Shown: positions 36,066 to 46,374 of the stretch, piece by piece | Layout of the letters: the number at the start of each line of letters is the position of its first letter | Numbering within the stretch: position 1 is the first letter of the stretch | NCBI GenBank assembly: GCA_003952965.2 | Contig: CM025855.1 | Location: 524,840-588,839 of the forward strand | Reading direction: 5' to 3' | DNA length: 64,000 nucleotides | DNA from: Morella rubra | Lineage: Eukaryota; Streptophyta; Magnoliopsida; Fagales; Myricaceae | Translations under genes and position numbers: made by a program | Notes under the pieces: model-generated | What the model was told of the DNA's origin: nothing | Seen by the model: the letters and a program-made list of their open reading frames with translations, nothing else | The model's database searches: none

Positions 36066-37340
36066 TTAGAACGACGAGGGGAGAGAAAATAGTAATAAGA
36101 AATAAGAAAATTAAGTGGTTCGGTTATTTATAATATCTATTTTAAAGATTTTTATAGTTGTATTTTGTATTATAATAAGTCTAATAAAAAATATATGAAC
36201 TTTATATTTAATTTAAATTTTATAATTTAAAAATTGGATCTCTAAGATTTGATAATGATATCACATTTAAACTCGATATCGTAATAACAATAATATCATA
36301 TCAAATCTTGTAGATTTAATTATCCAAATCGTAATTTGATAATATTATTTCTAACATGTATTATATAGCTGATCAAGTGTGATTGTTACACGGTGTTCAT
36401 CCCATAAGTGAAACTTTTTTTAATAAAATTCAAACGTGGTCCTTTGTTAAAAAAAAAATATTCCTAAAAATATAGGTATATCCTTGACATACTGCTACAA
36501 TTTTCCATATAGGTCTATCCTATAGACTAACTCGGGGTGGTTTCTAATGACAGGTTATAATTTTGTGTGAATGAAATTGGAAGCATTTTGTTTTATTGAG
36601 ATTTTTCTGTCAGCAAGAAATATTGCTGGCAATTACCATTTTTACCCTCCAAAAAAAAAATGTAGCTGCAAGATTTCTGGTTTTGAGTTGTTTAATGTGC
36701 ACCCATGCGTATAATATCGGTGATTCTTTCACGCGATACTTATAACTAATTAAGAACGTTTTGTTTGTATAATTTTCAAGATTTCAACCGAATAATTAGT
36801 CATGTGATCAAAGATCGATGAATCTCCAAGAAAGTTGACTAGAAAAATAATTGTTAAAGCAAACCAGCGAGACGTCGACAACATTACGACCGCAAGTTCA
36901 TGTTCGATATGACTGAGCTAATGAATATAAGACAACGTCGTGCGAGACAGCTTGAATATCTCTCAGAATCGGTACGTGCATGCCAGAGAAATTCTTCATA
37001 GTGGCTGCCTTCCCCGCCTAATTTCCTAGCTAGGGAAAATGAATATAAATTAAATATATACTTGTCAGTAAGAGGATTTAGTAGAAAATTATTAAATCAA
37101 AAAGCTTCTTCCCTTGAGCCTTGGAGGCTATCTTTGACGAATTTTGTACAGAGAAGGGATGAGTAGAGGAGTAGAGAATGGTGGTGTGTAACCGAACGCG
37201 TCATGGCCGGTGAAGCGCTCCTGCTCCATTAAAAATAAACAACAGTGTCTTATAAGAACTAAGAAGCGAGGGAGGGAAAGTTCATTATTACTTGGACAGC
37301 GGAGAAAGTACCTGAGAGAGAGAGAGAGAGAGAGAGAATT
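36066..37340. other. AT-rich spacer and 5' region of the SDR gene
   Basis: 36100-36660 is very AT-rich with no coding signal. 37180-37340 is the promoter and leader of the following reductase gene, with a (GA)n run at 37315-37337 just before the ATG. Similar leader pieces ('gcgtcatggc', a GA-rich run) precede the second exon-1 copy at 41190-41281. Confidence 0.55.
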
Positions 37341-40217
37341 ATGAGTGGTGAAGCAGAGAGGACGGTGTGTGTTACCGGAGCTTCCGGATACATAGCTTCA
37401 TGGCTGGTGAAGCACTTGCTCCAACGCGGCTACACTGTCAAAGCCTCAGTTCGTGACCCAAGTCAGTGCTCTTGTTTTCTCTTTTTCCTTCTGAGCTACC
37501 TAACTCATTACTCAAAATTAACTAGCATTCCATGCATAACTTCTGATTTTCTTCTTTCGGTGGGAATTCGTTCATAACCTACGTTTTTCTTTAACTTATC
37601 ATGAACCTGTGGTCTTCTTTTCCCACAGAAAAAAAAATAAAATTAACTGAGTTAATTTGTTTGTGATCTCCTTGAGTAATTATTTCTTGGAAGCTATTGC
37701 TGAAATTTTTGTTTAACTAGTTGACTTTTGTTGGTCCAACTTCTACCAAGTGAAGATTGTAGCAGTCTAATTTATATAGGATGGACTTATAATCTTCTTT
37801 TCTCTAATGGGTTGTAGCAACATTTCGTGTTTGGATTTATAAATATATAACACATACATATATTTTTTATTTATGTATTTATAGCAGTGAAAAATTCATA
37901 TGCCTGATTAATGTGTCCAAAACCGTAAAGTTCAATAATTGTGTGGAAACACCTTGTGGTTTCTGTAAATTCAAATTATCAGGCTGATTGTTTGCATGCG
38001 TAATTAGGATGATGCTAATTAGTCAACCAGGTTCCATGAACTGCCACTTCATTCATTTTGCTCTAAAACTCATTGGTAATCGCTACTACCGCACGACTTC
38101 GAAAGTCCTTGGGAGATATTATAGATACTTGATTACTTTTCTAGCATCCCATAATTTTTCCTGTGGATCAGGAGGAAAAGATAGAGTATGTTGGTGATAG
38201 TAAGCACTTGATGGAAGTTTTTCTGTTTCTTTTCCCCTTTCTTTTATTGAAGCGATGAAGTGTAACATTTAGGCACGGCCTCTGCTTTGAATGTGCCACA
38301 GATAACCCAAAGAAGACGGAACACTTGCTTGCGCTGGATGGAGCTAAGGAAAGACTTCATTTGTTCAAAGCAGACTTACTGGAAGAAGGATCTTTTGATT
38401 CTCTGGTTAATGGATGCGAGGGCGTTTTTCATACAGCAAGTCCTGTTGCTTTCAACGTCACGGATCCACAGGTACATTCTGTGGTTAATGGATGTGGTCC
38501 GCCTGTTGCCAATATATTGTTTCAAAGAATCATCGATTTCATATATAGTGTTTTGCTAAATTTTCACCAAAAGTAGATGAAATAGCATGCATGTCCCCTA
38601 ATAGCATATAAGTAGTTCATATGCTATGTATTTATCAGATTCCATGCGTTTCCTGTGTGAGTTTTCTCTTTTGTATAGTTGTACTCTGCAGGCTTGATGA
38701 CCTTTCCATTTCTCATGTTTTAAAATGCTTGTTTATCATGTCTACTGAACTCTTCTTTTATCTCCATTAACGTGACCTATATATTTGCTCCAATATTTAC
38801 ATGCAAATCTTAGGTAGCATTTCTTTGAGCAGACTCAACACGAAAAAGGAACAAAATACCCCACTCTGTGTCCAGATACTGTGCAATATTGTTTGCATCT
38901 CAATTCACTGGAAAATATTAACACACCCAATTTATTTGAATTTGTTTATAATTCTTTCCAGGCAGGAGTGGTTGACCCAGCAGTGAAGGGAACACTCAAC
39001 ATTCTTAGATCATGTGTTAAGGCTTCATCTGTTAAAAGAGTGGTCATAACTTCTTCAATGGCAGCTGTTTTTTTCAGTGGAAAACCTCTTACTGCTGATG
39101 TAGTGCTTGATGAGACTTGCTTTTCAGATCCTGCTTTTTGTGAGAAGTCAGAGGTGCACATTTATGCTAATTTCTTATTACATACAATTTCTTGTTCAGG
39201 TTCTTTAAGTGGTTTTTTTGTTTCTCCAATATTTTGAGACATCAAAATTTTCAACAAAACAAGCGCATTCCAAAATTATCAACTTTTACACATATACACT
39301 TCACTTTTCATAAACAGTACTCTTCCCCTACCGAGACTGTTGTTTACCGTCCTGCATGTTTCAAAATTAACAAGTATGCATTTGTCGATGAAAAAACTCC
39401 ATTGAAGGACATGCCAATGGTTCTCAGACTAGATGGCATCTCGTCCCCTTAAATAATGGATGAAGGTGTTGCCATAGCCATAGGTTCCTAATACTAAAGA
39501 AAAACCTCTATAGACCACCTGTTTTCAGGCATGCAATTACTTGGAATTCTGAGGAGTTTCGTTTAACTTGAATGCTATCGAGGAGTAAATGCAGACTCTT
39601 TGAAAGTAACTCATCCTTCACAATCTCTGAATATGTTACAATTTGTCCCGGGAAGTGGATCTGTCCAGTTCCTCTCCTAAAAGTTGTATTCTTTTGTGCT
39701 GCAAGCGGTTGACAGTTTGTCTTTATGCAGGGGCACAAAAAAATCTGGACCCAATAGTACCCATCTGGGTTGATGTTAGAGATACTGTAAATGCACATAT
39801 ACTAGCATTTGAGAATCCATCAGCTAGCGGAAGACATTGTTTAGTTGCATCAACTATCTCCTGCTCTGAGGTTGTGAAGATTTTGCGGGAACTCTTCCCT
39901 CATTTCAACATTCCTGAAAAGTAAGCTATATATCCATCATATAAACAACACCAGCATCAACTTTTTCAATTCAGTTTCCCCTTCGAAGATTCAATCCATA
40001 TATTCACGCTTATAGTAAACCATACCACTGTACTAGAAGTCGAACAACAAATGACTTACACTCAACACATTGCAGCGGTGACGAGCCTTTTGTGTCAAGC
40101 TGCTGCAAGGTTTCCAAGGAGAAGGCAGAAAGTTTAGTCCTGAACTATACTCCTGTGGAGGTGAGTCTTAAGGATACTGTTGAAAGCTTGAGGGCGAAGA
40201 ACTTCTTAAGTGTCTGA
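37341..40217 (+). pseudogene. CCR/DFR-like SDR108E reductase missing its catalytic exon
   Basis: Exons: 37341-37461, 38302-38471, 38962-39153, 39731-39920, 40076-40217. Exon 1 has the NADPH-binding '[17 protein letters not shown]'. Exon 2 has '[19 protein letters not shown]' and 'GVFHTASPV'. Exon 3 has '[14 protein letters not shown]' and '[13 protein letters not shown]' with the catalytic Ser. The family's next exon, carrying the YxxxK catalytic pair, is absent from 39154-39730. The following pieces 'VPIWVDVRDTVNAHILAFE' and 'VSLKDTVESLRAKNF' are the normal C-terminus. Direct splicing of 39153 to 39731 shifts frame and stops at once. The gap instead holds an open stretch near 39310-39450 that I do not recognise. 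Homologues reduce cinnamoyl-CoA, aldehydes or dihydroflavonols. This copy should be inactive. Confidence 0.85.
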
Positions 40218-41281
40218 TTCATGGTACGTCGGCAAATCAAGTCTCATGCAAGTCACTACAAATAAGCTTTGCCTTCCTTCAATTTTACTGGTTCAAACAT
40301 TATTCGCAGCAGCGCAAGCTGCTTTCCAGGATTCGACGCTGCTATATTTAGCTGTAAACATTGCAATAATGGTGGTATTAAGGTCCACATCTTTACTTTT
40401 AAACGTATCTTTGTGAAGTTTCAAACAGATTGCTAATACGGTACCGACTTTGCCAAAGTTACTCCACCTCCATCTCCAACCTTCCAAAAAACAATCACTA
40501 AAAAAAGGAAAGAAAAAGTTCAGATTACTTGTGAAGTTAGATTATCAATGTTGTGACAATAATAAATACTCAAGATCGCCAAGGAATAGAGAAATAAAGT
40601 ACAAAATACCAAGATTTAAGTACAGTAACACAACACTCGAGTCCAAAGCTCCAATCCACCTAATTTCCTCGCACACAAAAGAGATGAGAACAACAACATA
40701 GCAAAATGGGGAAGAAGAAGAAAGGAAAAGACACGGAAAGAAAGAACAAAGGGCGAAGAAGAAGAAGAGAGGGACGACGTTAAACACGTGTTTAATTTTT
40801 TAAGGCAGACATCTTGGATTTCGCACAAATTGCTGATGTGGCAGAGTCCTGACCTTTGGTTTGAAACTAACGGCCACGATCGAGAGAATTGTACCCTCAG
40901 CAATACCCTAAAAATTGCAGAGGATGCCTTAAGCCCCAGGAAAACTATGGAATTAGTCAAAGGACGAAAAAAGAGCTACCTTTTGTCCACCCAAGTCCAA
41001 CGACCCATTGATCGGCGAATCAGAGTTCGCATGAAAAAAAACGTCGGATCTGGTCAAGCGGCAGTGATCCAAACCGTAAAACAACGAATCTAGAAGAGTA
41101 CTTTTACCTTATTCTTTGTGTGTCGGTGATTGGAACGTCCGCGGACCGCCAGTTACGTACGTAGCTTCATGGCGGGCGTCCAGCTCCCGTAGCGTCATGG
41201 CTGACGAAGCTCTGGACTTGCTTCTTTATAAAGACAAAGAAAGAGTGCTCTCTGGTGGGGCGAGAGAGAGAGCGAGAGACA
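40218..41281. other. Spacer and promoter of the second SDR exon-1 copy
   Basis: No gene is recognised in 40218-41100. A TATA-like 'tttataaag' at about 41225, 57 bases before the ATG at 41282, and a GA-rich leader mark the promoter copied along with exon 1. Confidence 0.5.
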
Positions 41282-41408
41282 ATGAGTGGTGGAACAGAGA
41301 GGGTAGTGTGTGTTACCGGAGCGTCCGGATACATAGCGTCATGGCTAGTGAAGCACTTACTCCAACGCGGCTACACTGTTAAAGCCTGATCAGTTCGTGA
41401 CCCAAGTC
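41282..41408 (+). pseudogene. Second copy of SDR108E exon 1 with an in-frame stop
   Basis: Starts [10 protein letters not shown], then the cofactor motif '[17 protein letters not shown]', nearly identical to 37341-37461. A 3-base insertion places TGA directly after 'YTVKA', followed by 'SVRDPS' and the same GT donor. No further exons follow. The sequence changes to an unrelated duplicated fragment at about 41453. It is a truncated tandem duplicate. Confidence 0.88.
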
Positions 41409-41452
41409 AGTATGCAATAAACGTTTCTGATTGACACATTAAGCAAATTATA

Positions 41453-41612
41453 CCTCAGTTTTACGACACCGTCTTAGGTGTTCTTCCACACTACTTGGTC
41501 AGAGAAGTAAACATCTTCTGGTCAGAAAAGTAAATATCCTCAGCCAGCTTTTCCTCAAAATACATTGGATGAGAAGAACGCATTGAACACGGGGTGCATT
41601 GTCTCCAACGTT
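41453..41612 (-). pseudogene. Stray copy of part of the At3g49140-like gene
   Basis: Matches 52679-52837 almost base for base, for example 'acactacttggtcagagaag' and 'aaacatcttctggtcagaaa'. The source spans the end of an intron and most of the exon encoding 'ETMRSSHPLYFAEKLAE'. The copy lacks about 16 bases containing the splice donor and is interrupted near 41586 by a short insert repeating 'gcattg'. It keeps the source orientation but lies about 11 kb away, between an SDR fragment and a receptor-like pseudogene. Confidence 0.88.
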
Positions 41613-41654
41613 GTCTTTTTCTATTCGCCTTGATGTGGGAGGTGATCCAACGTT

Positions 41655-41902
41655 TCTCCATCTCTTGTGTGTGGTCTACTTGTTCGACGTATTGAACACG
41701 GGGTGGGAAACAACCACAATATTTCTTCTTATATTGACCCGACTTTTCTCCATCTCTTGTGCGGGGTCTACTTGTTCGACGTATTGAACACGAGGTGGGA
41801 AACAACCACAACATTTCTTCTTATATTGACCCAACTTTTCTCCATCCCTTGTTCGACGTATTGAACACGTGGTGGGAAACAACCACAACATTTCTTCTTA
41901 TA
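41655..41902 (+). repeat. Tandem repeat, 92 bp period, ~2.8 copies
   Basis: Units begin 'tctccatc' at 41655, 41747 and 41839 and include 'ttcgacgtattgaacacg' and 'gtgggaaacaaccacaa'. The third unit lacks about 15 bases. The first 'attgaacacggggtg' appears just upstream at about 41582, suggesting the array grew from the junction with the stray fragment. All frames that read through it are repeat artefacts. Confidence 0.88.
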
Positions 41903-42153
41903 TGTTTTATTTTAATAGAAAAAATCGTTTGTTTCCAACCAAAAAATAAAAATTCGTGTGTTTGTTTTGGGACCAAAATTAGCGACTAATTTCCACATCA
42001 ACCGTCCTCACATCACATGGGACTTACAAGAAGCAAATTTGCGAAGTATGGACCGATTAGTAGTCAACATTCTAAATGAATGGCAAAGTGAGCGATAACT
42101 CCAGGAAAGCCAAATCCCTCCATTCTTCTCTCTACCAACGACCGAAACTAGAT

Positions 42154-42301
42154 TTGACCCGTCCGGCAATTCACAACCCATGTACCACCCAGGCGCAGAG
42201 GACGTCGGTCAAATCCCTCCACCTATATAAACATGAACCGCTCATTTCACTTGACCAAGCAAAACTAGCCTCCCCTTCACATCTTACCACTAACTCAAAT
42301 A
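42154..42301 (+). promoter_or_regulatory. Core promoter of the receptor-like protein gene with W-box motifs
   Basis: TATA-like 'cctatataaac' at 42222-42232 lies about 70 bases before the ATG at 42302. The WRKY-binding core TTGACC occurs at 42154-42159 and 42251-42256, and inverted (GGTCAA) at 42207-42212. Three in about 100 bases fits a defence-inducible promoter, but short motifs are weak evidence on their own. Confidence 0.5.
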
Positions 42302-44797
42302 ATGAGAGGCAATTATGCTGAGTTTCTGCTTGTACTCGGACTCCTCTACATGGGAACTACACTTGGATCTGATTTGAATGTGCATAACTCTGAGGTTAGA
42401 TGCAAACCAGATGAAAGAGAAGCCCTCCTCAAATTCAGTCAGGGCCTCCTGGATTCCTGGAAAAGCGAGGAAGATTGTTGCAAACTGGTAGAAATTGAAT
42501 GCAGAGAACAAACAGGTCATGTTGTCAAGCTCAATCTTTCCCACACCGATCTCGAAGGACCCATTCCACAGAATCTTCGAAATCTCTCCGGCTTGGTTTC
42601 TCTTGCTTGGCTATCTAATCTTTCCTCTTTAAGCTACTTGGACCTCAGCGGTGTCAACCTCAGTCAAGTAGTCAATTGGCCTGGTCAGGTTGACATGCTT
42701 CCTTCTTTACTAGAGTTACATCTACGTGGTTGCGGGCTCTCCATGCCGCAGATTTCTTCTGCTATTTCTCGCGCTAATTTTACTTCACCTCTTTCAACCC
42801 TTGATCTCTCTTCGAATCATCTTGACTCATTCGTATTCCATTGGCTGTCAAAATATACCAATCTCCTTGTCCTTGACCTCTCCAACAACAGCCTGGAAGG
42901 GGTGATACCTGAGCTTACTCAATTCCCTCTCTTGAGAGAGTTGAACTTGTCCAACAATCAATTGAATGGGAGTTTGACTGAAAGTATTGGAAAACTTTCA
43001 AATCTCCAAGTTCTGGTTCTCACTTCAAATTATTTGGAAGGTGTTATCACTGAAGCACATTTGTCAAATCTTTCTATGTTACGTCGGTTGGACTTCTCTT
43101 TTAATTCTCTATCACTGCAGCCTAATACAAGTTGGGTTCCACCGTTTAGTCTCCATACTATAGCATTGAGCTCTTGTAAAGTGGGACCAGCTTTTCCTCG
43201 ATGGCTTCAAACACAAAGGAACTTTGAATGGCTCGACATGTCCAGTGCAGGAATTCAGACACATCCCCAGCTGGTTTTGGGATCTTTCTCCCGTCATAAA
43301 TTTCGTAAATCTCTCTCACAACGAGATCCAGGGTACCATACCTAGTCAATGGCTTTCAGGCTTTGTTGGATATCCCATACTAGACATGAGCCATAACCGC
43401 TTCAATGGTCTCTTGCCATCTCTCCATCCAAAGTCGACCATATTAGACCTTTCCAATAATTTGTTCCAAGGATCCATCACATCCTTTTGTGAGACATTGT
43501 CGGAAAGTTTGTATTTGAATTATCTCGATCTTTCACATAACTCATTATTTGGAAAAATCCCCGGAAATTGCTTTCCAAAAGAGAGAAGAACCCCCGACAA
43601 TCCCTTTTCAAGGGAGAGCTGGATGAGCTTGGGCTCCTCGATCCCTCCCTTGCAATTGCTTAATTTGGCAAACAACAATTTCACTGGTAGAATCCCAGAT
43701 TCTGTCGGATCAGAAAACTCCACTATGAGGATACTACAGTTGCAAAACAACTTCTTTACTGGGGAATTGCCACAGCAATTGATGAAATGCAAATATTTGG
43801 TAATGTTAGATGTTGGAGGAAATAAATTATCTGGGAGGATACCTGAATGGATAGGGATGAGCCTAGAGTACTTGGTGGTTCTTCGTCTATCATCAAACTC
43901 GTTCAGTGGCAGCGTACCTGTGAGCTTGTGTCATCTTCCAAGCCTCCAAATCTTGGACTTCTCTAATAACAATATTACAGGGACTCTACCGCGCTGCCTC
44001 AATAAATTCATTTGCATGACTGAGAAAGAAAATTCAAGTTCGTTGCTGAGTGCTTCCATTAATGATTTTCCTAATCTGCTCCCCGACATATATGCCACAC
44101 TTAATAGAAGCTGGGCGGCTACTTCAGATGTGCATACTATAAGAAACATTTTGCAGATTAATTACATTGCCAATCTGATCGTGATTTTCAAGGGAAGAAA
44201 TCTCGGATTTGATAAAACTCTTAGACTACTAAAGTTGATCGATCTTTCAAGCAATAAATTAGAAGGAGAAATTCCAAGAGAAATAACAAGTCTCTCTGGA
44301 TTGATTGGATTGAACCTTTCCAGAAATTTACTCTGTGGAACTATCCCTGAGAGCATTGGTGGCTTGAAAAACTTAGACTTCTTAGATTTGTCTAGAAATC
44401 AGCTTTCAGGAACAATACCCCAAGTCTTGCGAATTTGGGCTTTCTGGGCTACTTGGATTTGGCAAACAATAACCTTTCAGGTAAAATTCCGACTGGTACC
44501 AAACTCCAAGGCTTCAATGCTTCAGTATATGCAGGCAACCAAGATCTTTGTGGCTTGCCTCTTCCAACAAAGTGTGGAGACGAACCAATTCAGGGTCCAC
44601 CAAGTGGTGGCAAACATGAAGATGATGCCAACGTTCAAGAACATGCAATCTCCTACGACCAGATATGGCTTTACTCTAGCATTGCACTCGGATTCATTGT
44701 TGGGTTTTGGGGAGTCTGTGGATCGTTGTTGCTGAAGAGTTCTTGGAGGCGTGCCTATTTCCAATCCTGGAGAATATTGGAGACAGACTCTACGTAA
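42302..44797 (+). pseudogene. EIX-type leucine-rich-repeat receptor-like protein, two frame breaks
   Basis: Single-exon gene of the LeEIX2/RLP class (plasma-membrane immune receptors without kinase). Parts in order: signal peptide (MRGNYAEFLLVLGL), LRR N-cap 'CKPDEREALLKFSQ' with paired Cys, many LRRs ('LSNNSLEGVIPE', 'LSSNKLEGEIPREI'), island region, last LRR 'LDLANNNLSGKIPTGTKLQG', C-cap 'CGLPLPTKC', acidic juxtamembrane part, membrane anchor 'SIALGFIVGFWGVCGSLLL' and short basic tail 'KSSWRRAYFQ'. The frame is lost near 43250-43270, where 2 bases appear missing, and near 44422, where one is missing. The frames are 42302-43345, about 43250-44440, and 44435-44797. Several N-terminal LRRs also look deleted. 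The decay is recent, and a read error cannot be excluded at either site. Confidence 0.9.
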
Positions 44798-45559
44798 CAG
44801 TAGTTGTTAGCATAGCCAAATTGCGGAGGAATTTCAAAACCAAGTGAGATTAACAGAAAATCCTCCGTCAAGGTTGACATGTTATTCTCGGCCATTAGTT
44901 TTTTTCTCTTTTAAATGAATCTGTTTGCTTTGTAATACTGGTTTGCCTTAACTTTATTCAGAAAAAAAAGAGTAATAAATACTAGTTTGCCTTAACTTTA
45001 TCGCTGATTCAGTTTGTTGGACTTGGATTCCCATCTAGAAAATATTTAAATTGATTGAGCCCTGAATATAGTATGGACTCTTTTGGGCCTTCAGGCCTCA
45101 GTTTTTTTTTGCAAAGTCAATTGACATTATTTCACCTATAATTATTCAAGACAATTTGCTCAAAAAGAAAGTTGAATTAGAATTAATCACTAACCTACCG
45201 AAAAGAGAACCTAAATTTTTAAATAATGGTTCTTATAATAAGAGCATATGTGACTCAGTCCTCACATTATAAACAGCTAAAATATAAGTTTGTCCTCTTG
45301 CTTCTAGGAAACGGCGTGATTTGGATTACCATTTAGAAAAAAGCATTACCTAAAAGAAGATGGGATTTGTAAGATATTGGAACTTCTGGATAAGTGGCGA
45401 TTTAGCAAATCGATCGAATAAATCACCTCCACAAGGATCGTTCTGCAGGTTTATACTCTACGTACAAATAAGAGCGTCACTCGTCTCGTGAACTAATTGT
45501 TACAAGCTTGTGCCGAAACTTCAAAAAAAAAAAAAAAAAAAAAAAGTAACATTTTAATC
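44798..45559. other. Spacer after the receptor-like pseudogene
   Basis: Non-coding. A piece containing 'tagtttgccttaactttat' is directly repeated near 44940 and 44988. A poly-A run lies at 45522-45545. No gene is seen. Confidence 0.5.
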
Positions 45560-45700
45560 CATGAGTTTTATCCCTTTTATTTTTTAGTCCTTCAATTTTA
45601 TTTTAAAAAATTTTAATCCTTTAATTTATATTTTTTATAAAATGACTTTTTACGTGCGGCGCCGTCTGTTTTACTAACAGAAGTACCACATCAGCAGCTG
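45560..45700 (+). repeat. MULE-type terminal repeat beside the kinase fragment
   Basis: 'cttttattttttagtccttc', 'aattttaatcctttaattta', 'ccgtctgtttta' and 'cagctgatg' follow the same order and spacing as 27285-27415. The two are members of one terminal-repeat family. I could not find an inverted partner to the right of the kinase fragment. Confidence 0.65.
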
Positions 45701-45904
45701 ATGTTGCTGGTGCAGCCGGCGGATGTTAGAAACCTCCCTGTTAATGTTCTCCGTGAGGCCACCTTTCAGCATCTTCCGTTTGCTCATGGCCTTGACCACC
45801 ACGCTCTGCCCGGTGCTGACGTTCCTCGCGTGGTACACCTTCGCAAAGGCCCCGTAGCCGAGAATCTTCCCCAGCTTGTATTTCCCAAACAAATTCACAT
45901 CCAT
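45701..45904 (-). pseudogene. CBL-interacting protein kinase (CIPK) N-terminal fragment
   Basis: Minus-strand frame starting [16 protein letters not shown] at 45904. It has the kinase glycine loop '[13 protein letters not shown]', the ATP-binding Lys in '[11 protein letters not shown]' and '[16 protein letters not shown]', as in the first 65 residues of CIPKs. The match ends where the MULE-type terminal repeat begins, and the frame then runs into that repeat (HQQHQLLMW). The rest of the kinase and the NAF domain are missing. It is a captured or truncated fragment; CIPK5/20/25 are the nearest types I recall. Confidence 0.85.
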
Positions 45905-46374
45905 ATTGTAAGCAGATGTCGGACGAATAGGCTGACCTCTATTGGTGATACACTAAGACTCGCTATCTTCTTTTTTTTTTTATAGGTCACCCCAGGACCC
46001 AAAAGAATGAGAGTGCCTCACAGAGAAGGGAAAAGTAATTTGCAATATATATATATATATATTTTCTAAGAACTTTTGAGAACCTAGGAAAAGAAGACCT
46101 TTGTGATGTCAGTGTGGTATCTTTGGAAGGTGGTTTCTCTTTTTCTCTTTTCGTGAACTAGCTACCACTGCGGGAGTGTTTGTGGCCAACGTTGTGCATG
46201 TCTAACCTTCCTGGATGAGTGATTCCGGCCATGACAGCCAGCTAGAAATGAAGGCGGAAGAGAAATTCAGTTCTGATTTCACCTTTCAATCCCAAACAAA
46301 GCCTGCTACCTGCTACCATGTCACCGTTCCCTGAGGCAATAAAGCCATGAACACGGGATCAAAACTGCTCTTTT
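45905..46374. other. Unassigned segment between the kinase fragment and the retroposon
   Basis: Contains an (AT)n run at 46047-46063 and no recognisable gene. This would be upstream sequence of the captured kinase fragment. Confidence 0.4.

Noticed and set aside
39192..39452. Open stretch in the SDR gap as the missing catalytic exon
   Set aside because: It has no YxxxK motif or 'NPGMVIGP'-type sequence and no family similarity. It remains unexplained but is not the lost exon.
45701..45985. 94-residue plus-strand frame overlapping the kinase fragment
   Set aside because: The minus strand clearly encodes CIPK motifs; the plus frame is its complement.
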